Positions 44,638 to 53,120 of a stretch of 64,000 bases of DNA are shown piece by piece. This DNA comes from Acidobacteriota bacterium (GTDB taxonomy: Bacteria; Acidobacteriota; Blastocatellia; Pyrinomonadales; Pyrinomonadaceae). The stretch spans positions 1-64,000 of the forward strand of contig QHXN01000031.1 of assembly GCA_003222975.1 (NCBI GenBank). The letters run 5' to 3'. The translations under genes were made by a program, and so were the position numbers. The notes under the pieces were generated by a model. The model made no database searches, had not been told where the DNA came from, and was given only the letters and a program-made list of their open reading frames with translations. How positions within the stretch are numbered: the stretch's first letter is position 1; every line of letters starts with the position of its first letter.

Positions 44638-45861
44638 TCACTCGTAGCGCAGCGCGTCAATCGGGTCGAGCGCCGCGGCCTTGCGCGCCGGGTAGTAGCC
44701 GAAGAAGATTCCTACGCCTGCGGAGAAGACGACCGAGCCGAGGATGGAGGCCGTCGAGACGAGCGTCGGCCAGCCGAGCATCCAGGGGACGACGACCGAG
44801 ACGAGGATGCCGAGCAGGATGCCTGCGAAGCCGCCCGTCAGGCTGAGCACGACCGACTCGATGAGAAACTGCGAGCGCACGGCTGAGGAGCGCGCGCCGA
44901 TAGCCATGCGGATGCCGATCTCGCGCGTGCGCTCCGTCACCGAGACGAGCATGATGTTCATAATCCCGATGCCGCCGACGAGGAGCGAGACGCCCGCGAT
45001 GCTCCCCAGAAGTATCGTCATGATGCTGTTGGTCTGGTTGGCGGCCTCGGCCACGTCCGACATGTTGCGGACGGTGAAGTCGTCGGGCACGCCCGCCGCG
45101 AGCTTGTGGCGCTGGCGCAGGAGGTCTCCGACCTGCTGCTGCGCCGTGTAGGTCGCTTCTGCCGAGACGGCGGAGACGTATGCGACGGAGACGCGCGTGC
45201 TGCCGAGGATTTTCTTCTGCACGGAGGTGTAAGGCGCGAACGCGGTGTCGTCCTGGTCGCGCCCCTGCGGGTCTTGGCCTTTGCGCGCCATCACGCCGAC
45301 GACGCGGAAGGGCATGTTCGAGACGCGCACGGTCTGGCCCACGGCGTCCTGCCCCGGAAAGAGGTTGTCGGCGATGGTCTGGCCGATGACGATGACGCGC
45401 CCCGCCGTGCGCACGTCCGCGTCGGTGAAGAAGTCGCCGCTCCCGACCGCCCACTTGCGTATTTCGGGGAACTGCTCGCTCACGCCCTGGACTGAAGTGC
45501 TCCAGTTCTGGTTGCCGACGACGAGTTGCGCGCGCGCGTTGATCTGCGGGCTGACCATCGCCACGCTCGGCACCTCGCGACGGATGGCGTCGAGGTCTTC
45601 GACGGTGAGCGTGTTCGTGCCGCTGTCGCCCGTGCCGCTGCGGACGCCGCCGACGTTCTGCGCGCCCGCGCTGACGAACAGAAGGTTCGTGCCCATGCTC
45701 TCGATCTGCGCCTGCACGGACGCCTGCGCGCCCTGCCCGATGCTCACCATGATGATTACAGCCGAGACGCCGATGATGATGCCGAGCATGGTCAGGGCGG
45801 CGCGCGCCTTGTTGCGCGCCAGCGCGCGGAAGGCGATGCGGATAATCATTAAGAAGTTCAT
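44638..45861 (-). CDS. macB: MacB-type ABC transporter permease
   Basis: 407 residues. The N-terminal helix (FRALARNKARAALTMLGIII and GVSAVIIMVSIGQGAQASV) is followed by a ~230-residue periplasmic MacB core domain and three C-terminal helices with the FtsX signature (LLVGGIGIMNIMLVSVTERT, REIGIRMAIGARSSAVRSQF). Such permeases use ATP to drive periplasmic substrates through a MacA-TolC type channel rather than across the inner membrane. The ATPase is a separate gene (45899-46753), unlike E. coli MacB where both are fused. ATG 45861 is preferred over the upstream TTG/ATG frame. Confidence 0.92.
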   Translation of the reverse strand: MNFLMIIRIAFRALARNKARAALTMLGIIIGVSAVIIMVSIGQGAQASVQAQIESMGTNLLFVSAGAQNVGGVRSGTGDSGTNTLTVEDLDAIRREVPSVAMVSPQINARAQLVVGNQNWSTSVQGVSEQFPEIRKWAVGSGDFFTDADVRTAGRVIVIGQTIADNLFPGQDAVGQTVRVSNMPFRVVGVMARKGQDPQGRDQDDTAFAPYTSVQKKILGSTRVSVAYVSAVSAEATYTAQQQVGDLLRQRHKLAAGVPDDFTVRNMSDVAEAANQTNSIMTILLGSIAGVSLLVGGIGIMNIMLVSVTERTREIGIRMAIGARSSAVRSQFLIESVVLSLTGGFAGILLGILVSVVVPWMLGWPTLVSTASILGSVVFSAGVGIFFGYYPARKAAALDPIDALRYE

Positions 45862-45898
45862 AACTGCCTTAACCTTCGTCCGAACCAAGAACACTTTC

Positions 45899-46753
45899 TC
45901 AGGCCGCGTCCGCTAACTCAGCCGCGCCCGTCTCTTCATCGTCGTCATCAACGGCGGGGAGGTTCTTCAACTCCTCGGCGGCGTCGCGCGGCGCAGTCAC
46001 CTTGTAATCCTTCTTGACACGGCCGTCCTTGAAGACGACGACGCGGTCGGCGTACTCGGCGATATCCGTCTCGTGCGTGACGAGGACGAGCGTGATCCGG
46101 CGCTCGCGGTTGAGGCGCTGGAAAATCTCCATCACCTCGACCGAGGTGCGCGAATCCAAATTGCCCGTCGGCTCGTCGGCGAGGATGAGCGCCGGGTTGT
46201 TGACGAGCGCGCGCGCCACGGCGACTCTCTGCTGCTGGCCGCCCGAAAGCTGGTTCGGGTTGTTCTGCTCGCGCCCCGCGAGGCCGACCGAATGCAGAGC
46301 CTCGACCGAGCGCCGGTGGCGCTCGGCTGCTTCAACGCCCGCGTAGAGCATCGGCAGCTCGACGTTCTCAAGCGCCGAGGTGCGCGACAGCAGGTTGAAG
46401 CCCTGGAAGACGAAGCCGAGTTTCCGGCTGCGTATGTCGGCGCGCTCGTCCTTCGAGAGTTCCGACACGTCCTGACCGTCGAGGATGTAAGTGCCGCGCG
46501 TGGGGCGGTCGAGGCAGCCGATGATGTTCATCGTCGTTGACTTGCCCGACCCGGAAGTTCCCATGATAGCGACGAACTCGCCCTCGCGGATGGTGAGCGA
46601 GACTCCGCGCAGCGCGTGAACCTCAACGTCGCCCATCGTGTAGGTCTTGTGAATCCCTTCCAACTGGATGACGGGGCGCGCTTCTTCCTCCCGCGCGAGC
46701 AGCGCGGCCCGCGCCTCGTGCCCCTGTCTGCCAACCTCTGATGTCGCTTGCAT
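45899..46753 (-). CDS. MacB/LolD-type ABC ATPase
   Basis: 284 residues. Walker A GTSGSGKST, Q-loop FVFQGFNLL, signature LSGGQQQRVAVARAL, Walker B LILADEPTGNLD and the H-loop VTHET are all intact. The N-terminal ~28 residues and the acidic C-terminal ~45 residues are extra to the ~230-residue LolD-type core. It powers the MacB-like permease 37 bases downstream and is preceded on the same strand by the MacA-like adaptor, so the three genes form one exporter operon. Confidence 0.94.
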   Translation of the reverse strand: MQATSEVGRQGHEARAALLAREEEARPVIQLEGIHKTYTMGDVEVHALRGVSLTIREGEFVAIMGTSGSGKSTTMNIIGCLDRPTRGTYILDGQDVSELSKDERADIRSRKLGFVFQGFNLLSRTSALENVELPMLYAGVEAAERHRRSVEALHSVGLAGREQNNPNQLSGGQQQRVAVARALVNNPALILADEPTGNLDSRTSVEVMEIFQRLNRERRITLVLVTHETDIAEYADRVVVFKDGRVKKDYKVTAPRDAAEELKNLPAVDDDDEETGAAELADAA

Positions 46754-46863
46754 GACTGAAAACTCCCCTTGGGTTCGCCGTGACAGTGTTCGTTGCTGCG
46801 TGACAGCCGCCGATGCGTCGTTGTCGCCTCGGCGGCTGCCGTCGTTTGGCGCACGGGCGGCGA

Positions 46864-48618
46864 TTATCTGCCGCCGCCGCCGCGAGGCGCACCGCCTCCG
46901 CCCACGCGTGGCGCTCCGCCGAATCCGGGAGGCGCGGACTGCGTGTTGCTGCTCTGCGACTTGCTCGCGGCTGTGATGTTCTGCCCCGTGATGACTACGT
47001 CGCCTTCGTGCAGGTCGCCTTCGACGACTTCGGTCGAAGCGCCGTCGGTCAAACCGATCTTGATGCGACGCGCCTGCGGCTTGCCGTCGGGGCCGAGCAC
47101 CCAGACGCGCCTCGTCTGGCCCGGCAGCACCGGCGAGGTTGACGGCGCGAACTGCACGCGCGCGCCCTGCTGCGCCGAGCCGTCGTTGCCCGCGCCGTTT
47201 GCGCCGGCGCTGTTCGCGTCGGCTGCGCCGCCGTCTGACTGCGCGCCGCCGCCCGCGTTCGCCTGCTGGCCCGCGCCGCGCCGGGAGCCTTGGCCGTTTC
47301 TGTTTCCCGCGCCGCCCTGCGAAGTGTTGCCGCCCAGGTCGGACGACTGCGGCGTGAATCTCAGCGCCGAGTTCGGCACTTTGAGCACGTCGTTGCGCTC
47401 GTCAATCGTGACCGTCAGGTTGGCGGTCATGCCCGGCTTCAACTTCTGCTCCGGATTGCTCACGTCAATGACGACGTTGTAGGTCACGACGTTCTGAACG
47501 TTCTGCGGGTTGAGTCGCATCTGCTGGATCGTCCCCTTGAACTCCTGCCCCGGAAAGGCGTCAACCGTGAAGCTCGCGCCCTTCGCCTGCTCGACGAGGC
47601 CGATGTCGGCCTGGTCTATGTTGGCGATGACCTGCATCTGCGTCAGGTCTTGCGCGATGGTGAAGAGCGTCGGGGCCTGGAGGCTCGCGGCCACGGTCTG
47701 ACCGATGTTCACGTCGCGCGAGACGACGATGCCGTCAATCGGCGACGTGATCGTCGTGTGCTGGAGGTTGATCTGTGCGAGTTGTAAGGCAGCCGTCGCC
47801 TGCTCGACCTGCGCCTGCGCGTTCTGCACCTGCGCCGCGGCGGTCTGCACCTGACCCTGCGACTGCTGCGCCTGCGCCTGCGCCTGCTCGACCTGCGCCG
47901 AAGCCTGAGCCTGACCCGCGACGGAAGCCGACTGCGCGCTCAGCTCGGCCATCTTCAACTGCGCCTCGGCCTGGTTGTATTTGGCCTCGGCGGTCTTGTA
48001 GCTCGTCTGCGCCGTGTCGTACTCGCGCTGCGCGATGACGCCGCTCTGCAAGAGTGTCTGCTCCATCCGCAGGTAGCTCGCGGCGTCGTCCAACTGCGCC
48101 TTCAGCACGGCGACGTTGGCCTGCGCGCTCGTGACGCCGGCCTGCTGGTTCTGCGTCGTCGAGGTGGCGGCCAGAGCCTTCGCCCGCGCGTCGCTGACGC
48201 CCGCGCGCGTCACCCCGACTCCCGCGTGCGACTGCGCGACGGCGGCGCGCGCCGACTGAAGTTGCGCCTGCGCCTGCTGTAGGTTGGCGCGCGCCTGCTC
48301 GACCTGCGCCTGCGTCACCGAAGGGTCGAGCTGCGCGATGACCTGGCCCTTCTTGACCTTCGAGTTGAAGTCCGCGTACAGGGCCGAGATGGTGCCCGAC
48401 GCCTGGCTGCCGACCTGCACGGTCGTCACGGCCTGAAGCGTGCCGGTCGCCGTCACGGCGTTTCGCAGGTTTCCCCTTTCGACCTTCGCGGTCATGTAAG
48501 GCGCGGCGTTGGCATTGTTGCCCCAGAAGTAGAAGCCGGCCAGCGCGGCCAGCGCGACCGCCGCGACCACGATCACGAGGCGTTTCCTGGCGTTCCAAAT
48601 CAGCTTAATCCGTTGCAT
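46864..48618 (-). CDS. macA: MacA-like periplasmic adaptor (HlyD family)
   Basis: 584 residues. One N-terminal membrane segment (LVIVVAAVALAALAGFYFWG) is followed by the biotinyl-lipoyl-like half VQVGSQASGTISALYADFNS. A very long alpha-helical hairpin comes next, rich in Ala/Gln repeats (QAQAQAQQSQGQVQTAAAQV), then the second half ITSPIDGIVVSRDVNIGQTV and the beta-barrel end. The hairpin is longer than in E. coli MacA. The C-terminus ends in Gly/Pro repeats. First gene of the operon with the ATPase and permease; divergent from the glycine-zipper gene. Confidence 0.92.
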   Translation of the reverse strand: MQRIKLIWNARKRLVIVVAAVALAALAGFYFWGNNANAAPYMTAKVERGNLRNAVTATGTLQAVTTVQVGSQASGTISALYADFNSKVKKGQVIAQLDPSVTQAQVEQARANLQQAQAQLQSARAAVAQSHAGVGVTRAGVSDARAKALAATSTTQNQQAGVTSAQANVAVLKAQLDDAASYLRMEQTLLQSGVIAQREYDTAQTSYKTAEAKYNQAEAQLKMAELSAQSASVAGQAQASAQVEQAQAQAQQSQGQVQTAAAQVQNAQAQVEQATAALQLAQINLQHTTITSPIDGIVVSRDVNIGQTVAASLQAPTLFTIAQDLTQMQVIANIDQADIGLVEQAKGASFTVDAFPGQEFKGTIQQMRLNPQNVQNVVTYNVVIDVSNPEQKLKPGMTANLTVTIDERNDVLKVPNSALRFTPQSSDLGGNTSQGGAGNRNGQGSRRGAGQQANAGGGAQSDGGAADANSAGANGAGNDGSAQQGARVQFAPSTSPVLPGQTRRVWVLGPDGKPQARRIKIGLTDGASTEVVEGDLHEGDVVITGQNITAASKSQSSNTQSAPPGFGGAPRVGGGGAPRGGGGR

Positions 48619-48934
48619 CGTTTTATTCCCCTGTGACGCAACCCGCGGCGCGTCAAGTTGACTTCAAAATCAAAGAAAAGCCCGTAATTCTCCCCAATTT
48701 ACTAGACACCGGCGGCGTCCATTCGGTTACACGCAGCGATGACATCTTTAACTTCGCAAGGGACATGCCAGCCGCGCCCGCCCCACGCAGGCCGCGCCGC
48801 AAGGCGGCTGAAGCGCACGCGTCCGTCGGCGGGACGTGGGTGTTGTAACCGTCCGCCTGCGCGCGGTGTCTGGAAGGATAGGAGGGCGAGTGAGGGCCTC
48901 CTGAAACATGGAATCTTTGGACAAGGGGTGAAGT
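48619..48934. other. Divergent intergenic region (macA / glycine-zipper gene)
   Basis: 316 bases with no coding pattern. TTGACT at 48658-48663 and several AT-rich stretches (48664-48710) could hold divergent promoters, but no well-spaced -10 is evident. Confidence 0.35.
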
Positions 48935-49309
48935 ATGAAAAAGGTTTTAGTGGCAATCATGAGTCTCGTTCTACTGGCATCGGCGGCCATGCCGACCTGG
49001 GCGCAGACCAGCCGCGGACGCTACGTCGCGCGCCCGTCTCAGTACAGGGTGTACGACAACTCCCGGTACAGGGGTTATGACAACTCGCGTCGGGTTTATT
49101 ACGACCGCCGCTCCGACGACCGCTCTTTCGTGAATCAGCACCGCGACAAGCTGACCGTGGCGGGCGGGACGGCGGTGGGTGCTGTTCTCGGCGCGCTCGT
49201 CGGCGGAGGCCGCGGCGCGGCCATCGGCGCGCTCGTGGGCGCGGGCGGCTCGGCCCTCTACACATACAAAGTGCGCGACCGCAACAACGCATGGCGCTAT
49301 CGTCGCTAA
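48935..49309 (+). CDS. Secreted glycine-zipper protein
   Basis: 124 residues. Signal peptide (1-23, ending PTWAQ), a Tyr/Arg/Asp-rich segment (RVYDNSRYRGYDNSRRVYYD), then a glycine zipper: TAVGAVLGALVGGGRGAAIG. This is the pattern of YMGG/Gly-zipper envelope proteins that insert into or stabilise the outer membrane. ATG 48935 has an AAGGGG site upstream. Confidence 0.8.
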   Translation: MKKVLVAIMSLVLLASAAMPTWAQTSRGRYVARPSQYRVYDNSRYRGYDNSRRVYYDRRSDDRSFVNQHRDKLTVAGGTAVGAVLGALVGGGRGAAIGALVGAGGSALYTYKVRDRNNAWRYRR

Positions 49310-49347
49310 GGTCGTCTGATATGACTGGAGTGTGTGTCACGGTCAGT

Positions 49348-49353
49348 TATAAT
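49348..49353 (+). promoter_or_regulatory. Possible -10 box before the ECF sigma gene
   Basis: Exact TATAAT about 100 bases before the sigma-factor gene. No good -35 hexamer lies 16-18 bases upstream, so an extended or activator-dependent promoter is possible. Confidence 0.35.
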
Positions 49354-49451
49354 CCGGCGCGGGCGCGCGGACCCAAAGGGCCTTCGAGTCCGCCGCCCGA
49401 CACCGACGCGGAGAGGGCTTTCTGCCGGGCGATTACGAAAAGGCGGCGGAC

Positions 49452-50042
49452 TTGGAGTTGGCGCGTCTTGCGCGCGGCGGCGACGAGTCCGCCTTCGCGG
49501 AGATCGTGCGCCGCTACAGCCCGCGCGTCTTCCGCGTCGCGGGCCGCTTCTTCCGCCGGCGCGAGCAGGCTGAGGAGGCCGCGCAGGAGGTCTTCCTGAA
49601 AGCGTTCACGCAGCTCGGCAGCTACGAGGGGCGCGGCTCTTTTGAAGGGTGGCTGACGCGCATCGCCACCAACACGTGCCTCAACCTGATCCGCGGCGCG
49701 AAGCGAAGGCCGGAGTTGACGGCCTCCGACCTGTCGGAGGACGAGGGCGCGTTGATTGAAAACTTACTGGCCGACGCGGCCATCGCGCGTCAGCGTTCAG
49801 TCGAGCGCGGGCTTGTCGCCGCCGACCTCGCGGGGCGCGTGTTGGAAACAATGTCGCCGGACGACCGACTCGTCCTCATGATGATGGACGGCGAGGACGC
49901 CTCGGTGAAAGAGGTGTCGGAGGCGACGGGCTGGTCTGAGTCGAACGTGAAGGTGAAGGCTTTCCGCGCGCGCCGTCGGATGCGCGCGGCGGTGGAGAAG
50001 CTCCTTTCGCGCGGCGGGGGATGGGCCGGCAAGATTTTTTAG
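49452..50042 (+). CDS. ECF-type RNA polymerase sigma factor
   Basis: 196 residues. Region 2 (ESAFAEIVRRYSPRVFRVAG then QAEEAAQEVFLKAFTQLGSY and RGSFEGWLTRIATNTCLNLI) and region 4 (LETMSPDDRLVLMMMDGEDA and GWSESNVKVKAFRARRRMRA) are separated by a long variable linker. It directs polymerase to stress promoters. The start is uncertain: TTG 49452 is used, though the frame is open back to 49353 and GDYEKAADLELARLARG reads naturally. First gene of a five-gene unit in which the next product is its likely inhibitor. Confidence 0.92.
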   Translation: MELARLARGGDESAFAEIVRRYSPRVFRVAGRFFRRREQAEEAAQEVFLKAFTQLGSYEGRGSFEGWLTRIATNTCLNLIRGAKRRPELTASDLSEDEGALIENLLADAAIARQRSVERGLVAADLAGRVLETMSPDDRLVLMMMDGEDASVKEVSEATGWSESNVKVKAFRARRRMRAAVEKLLSRGGGWAGKIF

Positions 50043-50053
50043 GCGGGGTGGGG

Positions 50054-50542
50054 ATGAGAGACGAACACATCAAAGACATGCTCGACCGCGCGCCGCTCGC
50101 GAGCCTCGGCGATGACGAGCTTGCGGCCATACACTCTCACGCCGAAGTCTGCGGCGAGTGCTCGCGCGCCTACGCGGCGGCGCGGGTCTCGGCGTCCCTG
50201 CTTGAGGCGCGGGCCTCCCGTGAGTTCGATCCATCGCCCTTCTTCCAGACGCGCGTTCTGGCCGCCTTACGCGAGCGGCAGTCGGCGGGCGAGGCCTGGT
50301 CGCTCGGTCGGCTCTGGAAGGCCGCCGGGCTACTCGTCTCCTCAATGGCGGCGACCGTCGCCGTGCTCGCGGCCTTGACCTTCGTCGCGCCGCAGGCGAC
50401 GACACAGCAGATCGCCTCCGCCGACGGCACGTACACGGCGGAGGACGTGATCCTCGGCCAAGGTGCCGTGACCGACGGGCAGGTCTCGGACGATCAGGTG
50501 CTCGCTACTCTTTACGGGACGGACGACGGCGCGGAGAAATGA
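50054..50542 (+). CDS. Zinc-finger anti-sigma factor
   Basis: 162 residues. The N-terminal ~45 residues carry HAEVCGECSRAY, the H-x3-C-x2-C zinc-binding motif of ZAS-type anti-sigma factors, followed by helices. One membrane segment (GLLVSSMAATVAVLAALTFV) puts a ~55-residue tail in the periplasm. It would hold the sigma factor inactive at the membrane. Only 11 bases separate it from the sigma gene; ATG 50054 follows GGGGTGGGG. It overlaps the next gene by ATGA. Confidence 0.85.
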   Translation: MRDEHIKDMLDRAPLASLGDDELAAIHSHAEVCGECSRAYAAARVSASLLEARASREFDPSPFFQTRVLAALRERQSAGEAWSLGRLWKAAGLLVSSMAATVAVLAALTFVAPQATTQQIASADGTYTAEDVILGQGAVTDGQVSDDQVLATLYGTDDGAEK

Positions 50543-50925
50543 CGATGGACAGGGTTACTAAAAGCAGTTGGCAGGTGTGCACGGCGGCAGCGGTCATCTT
50601 CCTGCTCGGCTTCGCGGCGGGCGCGCTCGCCTTGAACACCTACCGCGCCTGGCGGCACACGGAAGCGCAGCCGAATCAGCAAGACCGCTTCAGGCAGATG
50701 AGCGAGCGCCTGCAACTGAGCGCGGAGCAGGAGGCGCGGGTGCGGAAGATTTTCGACGACACGCGCTCGCAGCTCGACGCGCTACGCAAAGAGTCCGAGC
50801 CACACGTCCAGGAGATACGCCGTCAGGCGGACGAACACCTGCGCCAGGCGCTCACGCCCGAGCAGTGGTTGAGGTTCCAACAGATGCGCGACGAGATGAG
50901 TCAACGCGGGCGGCGCGGCAGGTGA
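50539..50925 (+). CDS. Spy/ZraP-like periplasmic sensor protein
   Basis: 128 residues. A membrane segment (VCTAAAVIFLLGFAAGALAL) anchors a periplasmic helical domain: RFRQMSERLQLSAEQEARVR, then KIFDDTRSQLDALRKESEPH and LTPEQWLRFQQM. This is the LTxxQ-type hairpin of Spy, CpxP and ZraP, which sense envelope stress or metal. Overlap ATGA with the anti-sigma gene indicates coupling. Located between regulator and exporter genes, it could report envelope state to the anti-sigma protein. Confidence 0.78.
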   Translation: MTMDRVTKSSWQVCTAAAVIFLLGFAAGALALNTYRAWRHTEAQPNQQDRFRQMSERLQLSAEQEARVRKIFDDTRSQLDALRKESEPHVQEIRRQADEHLRQALTPEQWLRFQQMRDEMSQRGRRGR

Positions 50926-50936
50926 AAGGAAGGCAG

Positions 50937-51722
50937 ATGATTCGGGTACAGAACCTCGTCAAGCGATTCGGCGACCTGACGGCGGTGGACGACATCTCCT
51001 TCGAGGTGCGCCGCGGTGAGGTCTTCGCCTTCCTCGGCCCCAACGGCGCGGGGAAGACCACGACGATCAAGATGCTCACGACGCTCCTCAAGCCGACGAG
51101 CGGGGTGCTCGAGTTGGACGGACTCGACCCGGCTGTCGAGCGGGACGAGGTGCGCAAGCGGTTCGGCGTGGTCTTTCAAGACCCCAGCCTCGACCAGGAC
51201 CTGACGGCGTGGGAGAACATGGAAATCCACGGCGTGCTCTACGGCGTGCCGCGCCAGGAGCGCCGCGAGCGCGCCGAGGCCCTGCTGAAGCTGTTCGAGT
51301 TGTGGGAGCGCCGCGGCGCGCTGGTGAAGACCTTCTCTGGCGGGATGCGGCGGCGGCTGGAGATCGCGCGCGGCCTTCTGCACACGCCGAAGGTGCTGTT
51401 CCTGGACGAGCCGACGCTCGGCCTCGACCCGCAGAGCCGCAACCAGATGTGGACGCACGTCAAGCGCCTGAACGAGTCGGATCAGGTGACCGTCTTCCTC
51501 ACCACGCATTACATGGACGAGGCCGACCGCGTGGCCGACCGCATCGCCGTGATAGACCACGGGCGCATCGTCGCCATCGGCTCGTCGCGCGAGTTGAAGG
51601 AGCGCACCAACACCGAGTCGCTCGAAGACGCGTTCCTCGCGCTGACCGGCACGACGATCCGAGACGAGAGCGCGAGCGCCGCCGAAGGCATGCGGCAGAT
51701 CGCGCGGATGTGGAGGCGGTAG
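50937..51722 (+). CDS. ABC transporter ATP-binding protein, DrrA-like
   Basis: 261 residues. Walker A GPNGAGKTTTIKML, Q-loop VVFQDPSLDQDL, signature FSGGMRRRLEIARGLL, Walker B VLFLDEPTLGLDPQ and H-loop LTTHYMDEA are intact. FQDPSLDQDLTAWENM is typical of the DrrA/daunorubicin-type group of ABC-2 exporters. ATG 50937 is preceded by AAAGGAAGG. It pairs with the permease 3 bases downstream; the two form a drug- or lipid-type exporter under control of the sigma/anti-sigma pair. Confidence 0.94.
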   Translation: MIRVQNLVKRFGDLTAVDDISFEVRRGEVFAFLGPNGAGKTTTIKMLTTLLKPTSGVLELDGLDPAVERDEVRKRFGVVFQDPSLDQDLTAWENMEIHGVLYGVPRQERRERAEALLKLFELWERRGALVKTFSGGMRRRLEIARGLLHTPKVLFLDEPTLGLDPQSRNQMWTHVKRLNESDQVTVFLTTHYMDEADRVADRIAVIDHGRIVAIGSSRELKERTNTESLEDAFLALTGTTIRDESASAAEGMRQIARMWRR

Positions 51723-51725
51723 GCG

Positions 51726-52472
51726 ATGAGGGTAATCTACATTCTCTGGCTTCGTGAGGTGAAGAAGTACCTGCGCTCCCGCACGCAGGTCGTCGCGTCC
51801 TTGGGGTCGCCGTTAATGTACCTCTGCGTGCTCGGCTTCGGGCTGGGGCCTGTGTTCCAGAAGGCTGGCGAGGGGAGCTACCTGCAATTCATGGCTCCGG
51901 GCGTGATCGGAATGACGGTGCTCTTCACATCCATGTTTTCGGGGATCGCCCTGCTGTGGGATCGCCAGTTCGGGTTCCTGAAGGAGACGCTGGTGGCCCC
52001 CGTGCCGCGCCTCTGGATCATGATGGGTCGGACGCTGGGCGGGGCCACCGTAGCCATGCTACAGGGGCTGCTGATCTTCGTCTTCTGTCTCGTCGCGGGC
52101 TTCCGCCCCGTCGGCCTTCTCGTGCTGCCGCTCGCCGTCTCCATAATGGCGCTAATCGCCGTCGTCTTCGCGGCGCTGGGCACGGTGATCGGCTCAAGCC
52201 TGAAGGACATGCAAGGCTTCCAGTTGGTCATGAACTTCCTGGTGATGCCGATCTTCTTCCTGTCGGGGGCGCTCTACCCACTGACGAATCTGCCGAAGCC
52301 GCTCGCGGTGCTGACGAGGGTTGACCCGCTCACTTACGGCGTGGACGGCGTGCGCGCGGCGCTGACCGGCGTGACGCATTTCGGCATCCCCTTGGACGTG
52401 GCCGTGCTGATAGCCGTCGCGATGGTGCTGATGAGCGCGGGCGCGTGGCGGTTCTCCAGGATCGAGATATAG
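51726..52472 (+). CDS. ABC-2 type transporter permease, DrrB-like
   Basis: 248 residues and six membrane segments. REVKKYLRSRTQVVASLGSP starts the ABC-2 fold; FGFLKETLVAPVPRLWIMMG is the coupling region, and NFLVMPIFFLSGALYPLTNL the family signature before the last helices. It forms the membrane part of the exporter with 50937-51722. Last gene of the sigma-anti-sigma unit; about 80 bases later the decayed region begins. Confidence 0.93.
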   Translation: MRVIYILWLREVKKYLRSRTQVVASLGSPLMYLCVLGFGLGPVFQKAGEGSYLQFMAPGVIGMTVLFTSMFSGIALLWDRQFGFLKETLVAPVPRLWIMMGRTLGGATVAMLQGLLIFVFCLVAGFRPVGLLVLPLAVSIMALIAVVFAALGTVIGSSLKDMQGFQLVMNFLVMPIFFLSGALYPLTNLPKPLAVLTRVDPLTYGVDGVRAALTGVTHFGIPLDVAVLIAVAMVLMSAGAWRFSRIEI

Positions 52473-52555
52473 AAGAGGCGGTGTTGCTAGAAATTCTTTG
52501 AGACGGGAAAGACCGTTTAGCAGTTTCCGTTAACCGATGAATCCGACCAAGCTCG

Positions 52556-52756
52556 CGACCAAGAAGGCGCGACGCCCCAGACGTTGAAGAAGACGCCGCC
52601 GCCGCGCTTCGCCGCCAACTCGCGCTCGTCCCCGCCCTCCGCGTCGCAGATGATCAGGGCCTGCCGCTCGTCCGGCGTCCCGTACTGGCGTATGAAGGCG
52701 AGCCGCTGGCCGTCCGCCGAAAGGCCGAAGTGGCTGAGGACGTGCTGCGCGATCAA
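52556..52756 (-). pseudogene. TolB/PD40-type beta-propeller fragment
   Basis: About 67 codons on the minus strand reading HFGLSADGQRLAFIRQYG, ALIICDAEGGDERELAAK and FFNVWGVAPSWS. These are the repeated blade pattern of PD40/WD40-like proteins often fused to kinases in Acidobacteriota. Beyond these limits the frame turns to nonsense and no start or natural end is visible. It abuts an unrelated fragment on the other strand, so this is debris of a lost gene. Confidence 0.5.
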
Positions 52757-52765
52757 CTCGTCGTG

Positions 52766-53065
52766 CTCCAACTCGGACTCGAAAATCATACGGAGTATGA
52801 CCAGCACACCGAGGACTACTTCTACACGCTCACCGCAGACGGGCGCTACACCGAGGTGCTGGCGGCGAACGTGCTGCCGCCGATCACGTTCGAAGACTTC
52901 TGGGGCGACCAGCCGCTGCCTCCCGCGAACATTCGACAGGTGTTCGCCGAAGACCACCTCTACAACATCGAGTGGCCGCGCCGCGGCACGGTCGCGGTCG
53001 TCCGCAGCTATCCGCCGTTCAACACGAAGCCGTCTTCGCCCTCGGTTCCGTCAATGCGGGCGTAG
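52766..53065 (+). pseudogene. Fragment of an unrecognised protein
   Basis: About 100 codons on the plus strand with natural composition (EDYFYTLTADGRYTEVLAAN, VLPPITFEDFWGDQPLPPAN, DHLYNIEWPRRGTVAVVRSY), ending at TAG 53063. The upstream part of the frame, before about 52760, is Arg-rich and overlaps the antisense PD40 fragment. It is a 3' fragment of a gene whose start was lost. Family not recognised. Confidence 0.4.
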
Positions 53066-53120
53066 AGGAGGCACTCCGGCAGCCGGAGAAGGCTTCAAGA
53101 TCAAGACGCTTCGCCCGTCG

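Noticed and set aside
44222-44641. Minus-strand frame of 139 codons
   Set aside because: Overlaps the M15 peptidase end and is Ser/Arg-rich without motifs.
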